Source of the DNA: Trichostrongylus colubriformis
Lineage: Eukaryota; Nematoda; Chromadorea; Rhabditida; Trichostrongylidae
Direction: 5' to 3'
Assembly (NCBI GenBank): GCA_963978905.1
Contig: OZ022257.1
Location: forward strand, 20,355,664-20,419,663
Length of the DNA: 64,000 nucleotides
The notes beneath the pieces are model-generated. The model saw nothing but the letters and a program-made list of their open reading frames with translations. It was not told the origin of the DNA and made no database searches. This document shows positions 57,501-64,000 of the stretch, piece by piece. The translations under genes and the position numbers were made by a program. The number at the start of each line of letters is the position of its first letter. The stretch's first letter is position 1.

Positions 57501-60500
57501 GTTCAATTCCGGAAGGCTAGCAGTTACGCTATATGTAGGGAGCGGATGGGTCGCTAATAAAACTAAAGTTATTCTGTATATGTCCCAAATTGAATATGAG
57601 CCATCTTCATCATACCTGCTGTAGGCCCAACAGAGTGGGGAAGATCCCGGCTTTTTTCCTAACGTTATCATATTTCGTTCCTAAAGTTCATTCTTATTGT
57701 CTGTACGAGCTGGACAGTGCAAGGAGCAATGTGGCTTTCACTCTAAACTTACGTCCAACGACGATCTCGGGTCACAGGCTCAGCATTTTTTCCCTGGCTT
57801 TGGCCTTAGCTGTCATTGAAGTGAAACTTTCGCTCTCGAAGCGTGCGAATCAGTACTAATAGGTCAGGCACGAGGGTGCCTGTTCCCGTGATTTCTCAGT
57901 ACAATCTGAAGAGACTCACAAGGTTTTATTCTCAAGTCAAAAACGTGAAGAGTTCGATTCCAAAAACGCATTTCTGTGTGCACCATTGGTGGCTCACTGT
58001 CAAGAACGAATAAATCATCAAACGTACACAATCGTTGAATGCAACCATTAGAACTGCTGAGCGTGACACTAGCGGGCTCACACTCATGAGCTGAATTTCG
58101 TATGGGTAAAGCTTATTGAGCGAGGTTAAGGTCGCACTCAAGCTCGTTGGCGAAGATGGATATGTCATTACTGAAGCTGGATTCGGTGCCGACATTGGTA
58201 TGGAGAAGTTCTTCAACATTAAATGCAGGTGAGTCCACGGCCGTAGTTATACCTTGGTGACACCTTGTAGTTAGCCTGCAGTTCAAGTTAACATCAAAGA
58301 TGCACTGATCTGCAATCCGGCAAGCCTGATGCTAGGCGTACTCTCTTGAGAATCTTCCACGGAAATGCCTCTTAAAATTCCTCCAATTCTACATAATTCC
58401 TTTCAGAATCGCTCCACTAGGTACGGTACATGAAAACAAACACGACAAATCCGGACATTTTCCTTCCTACCAAAGCTAAAATCGAATAACTGGGAGAAGA
58501 GCTACTCTTTTTGAATTCGCGCCACATTTCACAACACAACATTTGAACAGCCGTCGGCAGGCAGAGCGCGGTTCGAATTTCCGCGCCCATAGTGACGTGC
58601 TTCTCACACTGCTTCCTTAACCGCGTGAGTGTCGCCTCTTTGCTCCTCAGCAATCTAGTATCCGAACCCACTCGGACACCCTACCTGCCACATCGGGTGA
58701 ACTCTGCCTCAATTGGATTCTTGCATGAACTCGTGAAACTTTGCATGCTATCGTTAGCAAGCAAATATTACATAAATGTAAGGGTAACAGAAGAACGTAA
58801 ATTTCCCTGGACGATTTCTTCAAGCGTGCTGCCCTCCTTCCTTAAAAATATAGCCCTGTGTGGTAACATACCCCGTGCGAAGGGAAAATACCGACAACAC
58901 ATGCGATCGCATGGCCGCGCGAGTTTCAAGCAGTTTCCAGTTTGCACAACGCATTTTCGCGATGTAGCCGAGTCTAAAATGTCAAATCATGCAGAAGCTT
59001 GCAAGATTGAGCTCACAGACGTTGCGTTCAAATGATGATATCCAGATACTCCGGATTACAACCCTCAGCTGTGATTTTGGTGGCAACCGTTCGAGCCTTG
59101 AAAATGCACGGTGGAGGTCCACCAGTCGTGGCCGGCAGTCCGTTAAAACACGAGTACCTCGACGAAAATATCGGTCTTGTTGAGAAAGGCTGTGATTCTA
59201 ATTTGAGGAAGCAGGTATATCCAATTTCAGTTTAGATTTCCAAGTGCTCAGAGATACAGGTTCTATTCAGATTGAGAACGCCAACAAATTCGGCGTACCA
59301 GTCGTAGTTTGCGTGAATAAGTTCGCTACTGACACAGATCGGGAACTGAATTTGGTCATAGAAAAGGTATTATCCAGTTAATGGTTTCCATTTCTATGCT
59401 ACTTTTAAAATGGATACTTAGGCACTTTCCTACGGTGCCAAGAAAGCGGTATCGTCAAGTCACTGGTCGAAAGGTGGAGCAGGTGCCGTTGACTTGGCTC
59501 AGGCGGTCGTCGACGTTACAAACGGATCTCCTCCTAGCTTCAAGTAGGTAACAAATTTTTGAGGATCCAACGTTATAGTAGGATTTTTAATGCGATCTGG
59601 CGTCGAACTTTTTTACCAGGATGACATCTGCAAAATAAAAGAATTAGTTGTAAGAGATTTTCTGTGGAAAGAAGCAGTAGATCGAGTCAGTGAAATACCT
59701 TCGCATACGTAGAATAAAGAAAGATCCTCCTATTATAAGCGGGCTGTGGAACTGATAGAAATGCTCATTACATCTATAATCCGGTCCTGAGAGCGTCCAA
59801 AAATGGGAAGAATGATGTCAAAGTTTGTGGCACGTGGAGCTGCAAAGGGTGCGCCACGTATACTGATTCATCGATATGTGTGAAGGGATTTCTATGAACA
59901 AAAATGGTGTTATCGAGGCCAAGCGATTTGAAAGTTTTTAGAAATTACCACTTACATAGTATGATAGCTGGCTAGTCGGAGTGGATGTGGTTGAACTTAG
60001 CTGGATTCGATCCAACACCAGTTAGTGCACTGCATCTTGTACATGCCGTCAAGTACCAGAAATCGTTTGAAATCGTTAAGCGGCCGCCCTAAAGTCATGC
60101 TGAAATCATGCTGAAACAATAATTACAATGTAATCAAAAGCATTTTCAGGTTCCTGTATCCTTTAAAAATGCCTCTTGATCAAAAGATGGCTAGAATTGC
60201 CTGTGAAATATATGGTGCAGATGGAATTGAACTCTCCAGTGAAGCACTAAAGGTACCTGTTTGAACCCTTCGAAACGTTTTATGATGTGACATTTTGAAC
60301 TGTACTGAGTTGACTCAGAGGTGCACCTTTTAAAAACCGTAAAAGACTCCCACCATTTCAGAAACTGAAACGTTACGAAGAACAAGGATTCGCAGATTTG
60401 CCTATATGTATGGCTAAGACCCACCTATCACTGTCACATGATCCCACGAAAAAAGGAGCACCAACAAGTTTGTTATTTTCATTTTCCATACTTACGAGTC

Positions 60501-61791
60501 AAGTGAAAGGCAGTGATAGGGGAAAATTCGATGAAGGTGGAAAAAATAGTGAATATGACGGTCGAGATGATCAGTAATACGACGGTGAAGAGAAAACGGA
60601 CGTAAATTGGTAGATCACTGATAAATGGTACCCTCTTCCCATCATTAAGACTCGACGCGGTCGACCATTCCGTCAAGAAGCGGGTAGTCCTCAAAGCTGA
60701 AGGCAGCCTCCGTCACAGCTCAGAGGCGCACCTTTCGGATTTTGACGCGCAGATAGGCTTCCCAGATCCCTAGTTCCTAAGTGAATGATTCCTTTTAGGG
60801 ATTCCTATCACCCACATTAACCTATCACTGTATCGAAGATAACGTCCACAGACGTCCAAGGGCTCGTGACCGAGGAAGCGGTGTCTCTGAGTAGATGCCT
60901 TCGTTGTCCGCCGAGGACGGAGAGAGATAAAGAGACTTTTATGTAATTTTTTGTTCCCACTATGTGTCTCCGACCGCAGCGGACGACGGGAAGAGGCTTC
61001 ACTCGGAAACCCCTCGCCCTTGTCCACGGCCCCTTGGAAGCTCGTGGACCATTCCTTTATTCACTTTTCGGCCACGCCCAACCCTTTGAAGTATAGACAT
61101 AAGCCGTGATTTCTGCGGAACGTGCCTCCCCCTATCGAGAGCTTATGGCGCCCCTTTTGCCGTAAAGGACACTGCACATGGTCTTTTTGCCCCTCAAAAT
61201 CTTCAAAGAGCACATATTTTCCACTTTCCAGTTTCCCACATTATTGCACTCTACCCTTCTACCTGAATTTGCTTGCTTTTTAGGTTGCGCGCGAAAAGGT
61301 ACTTTTTCCCAGCAACGGACTCTCGCTGTATGAAGAGTGTGACAAACCGTTTACGGGTTGCTTCGCTCTTCATACAGGAGGACGGAACCCATGAGAATCT
61401 GCTGTGATTTCTGCAGTGGTCGCTAAATTGGCACAAATGATTGATTCCCTTATAGTAGGCAGTTGAACAACAACCAATGCTCAATTGCTAGGGTTCGATT
61501 CATGGAGTAAATTGTTGAGTCGCGCTGACTAGTCAGCCATCCCCACTGTACAGTTCCCATCGTAATATTGAATTGCTGCTTAACATATACTCGCTAATCA
61601 TTGCAAGCTGAGTCATCTTGAATGTTTCAGATTTTACCCTCCCGATTCGAGATATTCGTGCATCCGTGGGTGCAGGATTTGTGACACCGTTAGTCGGTGA
61701 AATGATGATGATGCCAGGTCTCAGCACTCGCCCATGCTTCTTCGACATCACAATTGATCCTGACACAGAATTGATTGATGGGTTATTCTAA
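45549..61791 (+). CDS. Formate-tetrahydrofolate ligase (10-formyl-THF synthetase), 15 exons
   Basis: ATP-dependent synthesis of 10-formyl-THF from formate and THF in one-carbon metabolism, supplying purine synthesis. Exons: 45549-45647, 47471-47597, 48689-48855, 48908-49070, 51721-51897, 52723-52799, 56859-56990, 57049-57171, 58131-58228, 59046-59214, 59271-59366, 59422-59543, 60150-60252, 60362-60467, 61631-61791. They total 1920 nt (639 aa) with consistent phases. Visible features are TPLGEGKST (P-loop, residues 80-88), signature [13 protein letters not shown] (119-131), [47 protein letters not shown], second signature [13 protein letters not shown] (400-412) and the C-terminus TELIDGLF. 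The length equals the ligase domain of animal trifunctional C1-THF synthases. The N-terminal dehydrogenase/cyclohydrolase is absent, as I recall for the C. elegans orthologue. The only defect is at the exon 5 donor. Introns hold transposons. Confidence 0.95.
45884..46490 (-). CDS. Possible minus-strand exons inside ligase intron 1
   Basis: Two minus-strand open stretches end at near-ideal donors: one ending ...[11 protein letters not shown] at 46126 before GTAAGTG, and one at 46008-45884 ending [14 protein letters not shown] before GTAAGTG with a TTGACAG acceptor. A third (46484 down to about 46300) contains [20 protein letters not shown] and [15 protein letters not shown], with Cys/His spacing suggestive of a zinc-binding segment. 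I do not recognise the family, and the phases cannot be confirmed. It could be a nested gene, a transposon gene or chance. Confidence 0.3.
48189..48660. mobile_element. Nested palindromic repeat in ligase intron 2
   Basis: A perfect hairpin (48230-48266 with 48277-48313; 37-bp arms such as CGGAATTCCATCGACCGCGG, 10-bp loop) lies beside a wider inverted repeat: GTGCACACTTATG...GAATTTTCGC at 48199-48222 against GCGAAAATTCAGCATAAGTG at about 48574-48597. The CATAGCACGAGGCGATGGCTGTGCGC stretch (two mismatched blocks) mirrors TATAGCGCGAGGGGCTGTG. Confidence 0.6.
49319..50888. mobile_element. Tc1-like fold-back transposon in ligase intron 4
   Basis: CAGTGCTCTGCATAATTATA at 49319 and its near complement ending CAGAACACTG at 50888, with TA on both sides. 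Arms of about 690 bp are almost continuous (for example TGGTTCTCCACTGCTTCGAA at 49601 against its diverged partner near 50590) and the unpaired centre is about 50015-50190. An inner copy of the end motif (GCAAAATTATACAGCCACTG at about 49515) lies about 195 bp inside each end. Only coding scraps remain in the centre, so it is not autonomous. Confidence 0.8.
51084..51386. repeat. Imperfect palindrome in ligase intron 4
   Basis: GGCACCGGCGGCAGCGG at 51089 pairs with CCGCTGCCGGTGCC near 51383. CCACCCACGGTGCTCTG and CATAACCCTCGA pair with CAGAGTGCCACCGTGG and TCGAGCGTTATG. It is probably a decayed MITE. Confidence 0.5.
51895..51903 (+). other. Altered splice donor of ligase exon 5 (GG for GT)
   Basis: Protein alignment logic and phase place the exon 5 end at 51897 (GAG|GGGAGT), so that Gly is split across to exon 6 at 52723. 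The sequence reads GGGAGTTAG where GTGAGTTAG would be a near-perfect donor: one T-to-G change. The nearest downstream GT (51902) would add four bases, shift the frame and reach TGA at 52748-52750, giving a product of about 250 residues. Confidence 0.7.
53430..53780 (+). pseudogene. Tc1-type transposase fragment in ligase intron 6
   Basis: [20 protein letters not shown] (about 53465-53522) followed by [20 protein letters not shown] and [16 protein letters not shown], then [10 protein letters not shown] and a diverged WPNQSLDS end. These correspond to the DDE core of Tc1-type transposases between the first and last catalytic residues. The usual FQQDN..KHTS box reads [11 protein letters not shown], so the second catalytic Asp is lost. 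No terminal repeats were identified around it. Confidence 0.75.
54110..54679 (-). CDS. Coiled-coil ORF of unknown origin in ligase intron 6
   Basis: The frame 54679-54362 is rich in charged residues ([60 protein letters not shown]), predicting a coiled coil. After a stop and frame change, another coding-like stretch ([40 protein letters not shown]) runs to about 54125. It resembles the style of a retroelement gag/ORF1 protein, but no motif proves this. It lies antisense within an intron. Confidence 0.3.
55600..56290 (-). mobile_element. Decayed hAT-like family copy in ligase intron 6
   Basis: On the minus strand it matches landmarks of the elements at 9014 and 38615: CCATGCATGAGGATTTC (about 55979), ACTAATTGGTG(A/G)-like and CCATATCTG near 56090-56150, GTCCAAATTCAGTA (about 55897), GCGACGCGGCGAT (about 55784), CGGCAGGGACAAGTGATGAA (about 55700) and ATGACAGAGG (about 55657). 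Terminal repeats are not recognisable. Confidence 0.5.
58440..58830. repeat. Possible decayed family A MITE in ligase intron 9
   Basis: Its right part (GAACTCGTGAAACTTTGCATG, CATAAATGTAAGGGTAACA, CCTGGACGATTTCTTCAA at about 58728-58823) corresponds to the distal arm of the TTAA palindromic family. The left part is hardly recognisable. Confidence 0.4.
60782..61060. repeat. Decayed palindromic MITE (family A) in ligase intron 14
   Basis: GAATGATTCCTTTTAGGGAT at 60782, GTTGTCCGCCGAGGACGGAG at about 60903, GTCTCCGACCGCAGCGGACGAC at about 60966 (two blocks) and GTGGACCATTCCTTTATTC at 61042 preserve the order of family A boxes. The pairing arms are strongly eroded. Confidence 0.5.
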
Positions 61792-62362
61792 CTCACCTCA
61801 ACATACGAGATGCTCAAGTAAAGCTGAAAAAGCATCCCACAATGCTCACTTCCATTTGAACTTAGAGATTACCGCGAAAAGCGAGAATGAAGCATAAACA
61901 TGATTTGCTTGTCTGTTTGTCTACCTGTTCAATCATTTACGTGCCAGGCTGTCTTTTCAGCTGTATCTGCAAGTGCCTTCGATGTTAAACAGGCCTGAAG
62001 GAACCATGCGGAATGCTAGAGTCCCTTGCTAACCTCTTTCCCAACTCCAAAAGAGGATACGCGGATTACTAGAAGCAATTACTGTATGGAAGTTACTTGA
62101 ACTCTGAAATTATAATCTCGGGATTGCTATCGATTGTGGTCACCAGGTTACTGGGGTTGGATACACGAAATCTGTGACTGAACCACAGGCTGCCTTTTCA
62201 CTAATATCATCAGAAGTTTCGGAATTCGATTCAGTCTTTCTTTTATCCACAGCACGTGATATCCGGTTATCTCGAAGGTAGTTCCTTCCAAAACAGCTTC
62301 ATAGATTCTTCTAGTGTGTCCACCAGAACGAACCTACTAGGTCATTTTACGCGAAAAAGCGG
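61792..62362. other. 3' flank of the ligase gene
   Basis: No further exon. A CATAAA sequence near 61892 could serve as a variant poly(A) signal, but this is not provable by eye. Confidence 0.3.
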
Positions 62363-62465
62363 TAAGGCCGCTCTCATACTTTGCGCACCGACGCCGTCAC
62401 GCGCGTGACGGCGCCAAATCGACGCAGGAGACGCCGTCGGTGCGCAAGGTATGAGAGCGGCCTAA
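62363..62465. mobile_element. Short hairpin MITE
   Basis: GGCCGCTCTCATACTTTGCG followed by CACCGACGCCGTC is complemented by ACGCCGTCGGTGCGC and AAGGTATGAGAGCGGCC. There is one mismatch (CTT/AGG) and an internal CGTCACGCGCGTGACG palindrome in the centre. Length is about 103 bp. Confidence 0.7.
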
Positions 62466-62869
62466 CCGTCACCCTCAACGCGCAGTCGATTCACGGCAAA
62501 ACCACCGAAGCACTGTCGCGCCTGGTCGCACGCATCTAGTGTACTGACGCCAACCTATGAGTTTCCTACGCACTTGCCCTCATTCTCCCTCTAGACACAG
62601 AGGGCTCTTAGAAAAGCCCCACCGATTTTTAATGAATTTCAATGGATCGATCGGTCATTTTACTAAAAGATTACCACACAGCTTCACTGGATTCCATGTT
62701 TCCTGAATGTTTTCCTCATTCCCAAAGGTGTATATGCTAGGATAGTCATTAATATTTTGATTTGATCGATGAATGGTTGTCACAATTTGGGCAGGAATAT
62801 AAACACATGTGTTTACATTATATATGTTTTATCAGGATGTTCAACAACAATTGAGGCTTCAGAATATTT

Positions 62870-63080
62870 ATTCAAAAAACTCAGAAGACCTCTCAAAAGT
62901 CTCGAAAGTTTCTGTTTGGAATATCTCTGCAGTATTTAATAAATGTCGCAGAAATATTCCAAAAAATATTTCTGCAGTATTTAATAAATGTTGCAGAAAT
63001 ATTCCAAAAAATATTTCTGCAGTATTTGATAAATGTTGCAGAATTATTCCAAACGAAAACTTCTGAGACTTTTGAGGGAA
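62870..63080. repeat. Three 45-bp tandem repeats framed by an inverted repeat
   Basis: The unit ATATTTCTGCAGTATTTAAT followed by AAATGTTGCAGAAATATTCC and AAAAA occurs three times (about 62920-63050), the outer units slightly changed. The outer ends TCTCAAAAGTCTCGAAAGTT and AACTTCTGAGACTTTTGAG form an inverted repeat. Each unit is itself partly palindromic, so both strands show similar open frames. Confidence 0.8.
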
Positions 63081-63739
63081 TAAGCTCTTGGATAAATTCA
63101 TGAAACTGTGAAACAGCAAAGGATATATGATTTGTTATATATTTGTATAATATATTTGTTTATGTTATTATATGTTTACATTATCGGGGAAAAAAACGAA
63201 TTGATGGAGTTGTGTGGTGAATTCTTCATAAAATTGATCAGCCCAGTGCATTTGAAATTGACAGGAACTTCTCGAACAGCCTAACAAGAAGACGCTTTTA
63301 CCATCACTCCTTTCGACCACTTATACTCGTCTGTTGAACGCTCCCGTATTCTGTATGTGCCTCGGACGGTATTGGGCCCGTCCTTCAGCTCGAATCCCCC
63401 CATCGGTGCAGCCGTTGTCGTGCACCCTTGCACACCTTGCGCAGTTTTGTTGTACGTGCGATTCACCCAAACATACATGCTATGCTTTCAGCTACTTCGC
63501 TTAGTTCTCTCCCTGCCATCTCGGGCCCCCTGTTGGTGCTGTAATGATTACAGTTTCTACTCTTCTCTAGCCCAGTCTTTCACCCACTTCACCACTTCCC
63601 CATGTAAGGTAGAGTCAGTGTAGAATGATGAGTCGGCCTATACACACACTAAAACAAACGATCCAAACAAAAAACCCTTCATAGTAAAGTTTATGTACAA
63701 ATAAGGAGCAACAGTAATGTCATCTACATGAGGCAGTTG
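63081..63739. other. Intergenic between convergent genes
   Basis: Around 63300-63560 there are open frames on both strands (minus strand GGFELKDGPNTVRGTYRIRE) with the look of a dispersed repeat, but I cannot identify it. The remainder up to 63739 is the 3' UTR side of the minus-strand gene. Confidence 0.35.
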
Positions 63740-64000
63740 TCAGGACACATTGACTGGAACAGTGATAGCATAGGCGCTGCCATTAGATGTGAGGGCTTTC
63801 GCCTTTTTCTCATCGGACCGCCGTTCGAGACGAGAGTTTAACCGCTCCACGTACGGAGTGGTCACAGAGAGTACGATGGGCAGCAGCACCAAGGCGTGGA
63901 AGACACCTTGAAAGTGTAGGAATGGGAGATAAATACATCATAGCGAAATATAGGACAGGAAAACTGACCGATCACGAGCACCAGGAAGATCGTTTTGAAA
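63740..64000 (-). CDS. Patched-related (PTR) membrane protein, last two exons
   Basis: Minus-strand exons at 64000-63969 and 63906-63740 are separated by a 62-bp intron (donor GTCAGT, acceptor TTTCAAG). The joined frame reads FKTIFLVLVIG and VFHALVLLPIVLSVTTPYVE, then a basic/polar tail (RLNSRLERRSDEKKAKALT) and stop TGA (complement of 63740-63742). The FKT.FLV...G..H.L..LP..LS end of the last transmembrane helix is characteristic of the sterol-sensing-domain proteins related to Patched, a family strongly expanded in nematodes (ptr genes). Only the C-terminus is in the window. It is convergent with the ligase gene. Confidence 0.85.

Noticed and set aside
62920..63050. CRISPR array
   Set aside because: The units are directly adjacent without spacers and are partly palindromic AT-rich tandem repeats in a eukaryotic context.

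Overview
The window looks like eukaryotic, nematode, nuclear DNA, most probably from a strongylid such as a hookworm. The evidence is small exons with consensus GT/AG sites and T-rich TTTCAG-type acceptors, a gene spread over about 16 kb for about 640 codons, a likely SL trans-splice acceptor six bases before an ATG, and a very dense load of Tc1/mariner, hAT-like, BEL/Pao, non-LTR and SINE repeats. There are no operons, prokaryotic ribosome binding sites, CRISPR arrays or rRNA genes. The species assignment is inference.

Real host genes are few. (1) About 373-3056 (+): the last three apparent exons of an unrecognised multi-pass membrane protein, with a mariner copy in its long intron. (2) 45549-61791 (+): a complete monofunctional formate-tetrahydrofolate ligase (10-formyl-THF synthetase) in 15 exons, 639 codons, with both family signatures. 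All exons join in frame, but the exon 5 donor reads GG where GT is expected. (3) 63740-64000 (-): the last two exons of a Patched-related (PTR) sterol-sensing-domain protein, convergent with gene 2. A possible minus-strand gene lies inside intron 1 of the ligase gene.

Layout. 1-3.4 kb: membrane-protein exons and a mariner. 3.37-6.5 kb: a rearranged non-LTR retrotransposon whose 5' half is inverted relative to its 3' half, as twin priming produces. 6.507-11.127 kb and 20.248-24.870 kb: the two arms of a nearly identical inverted repeat of about 4.6 kb each, 9.1 kb apart. Each arm carries a decayed BEL/Pao pol fragment, a truncated hAT-like element and a mariner end. The 9.1 kb spacer (11.13-20.25 kb) holds palindromic MITEs and unrecognised sequence. 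25.1-26.2 kb: a 1 kb fold-back element. 26.2-29.5 kb: AT-rich DNA with short tandem duplications. 29.5-31.3 kb: a BEL/Pao relic interrupted by a Tc1-type MITE. 31.6 kb: a tRNA-derived SINE with a 13-bp target duplication. 33.4 kb: an RTE-type tail. 34.0-36.5 kb: a Tc3-like fold-back element and a mariner. 38.1-44.7 kb: a cluster of MITEs plus a complete hAT-like element with 8-bp target duplications. 45.5-61.8 kb: the ligase gene, whose introns contain a 1.6 kb Tc1-like fold-back, a Tc1 transposase relic and other repeats. 61.8-64 kb: hairpin and tandem repeats and the PTR gene.

The genes do not form a pathway. The recurring feature of the window is inverted-repeat architecture, from 59-bp perfect hairpins to an 18 kb palindrome-with-spacer. 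I saw no clearly new biochemical system. The most notable items are the giant inverted repeat, the twin-primed LINE that abuts its boundary, and the ligase gene with one altered splice donor.
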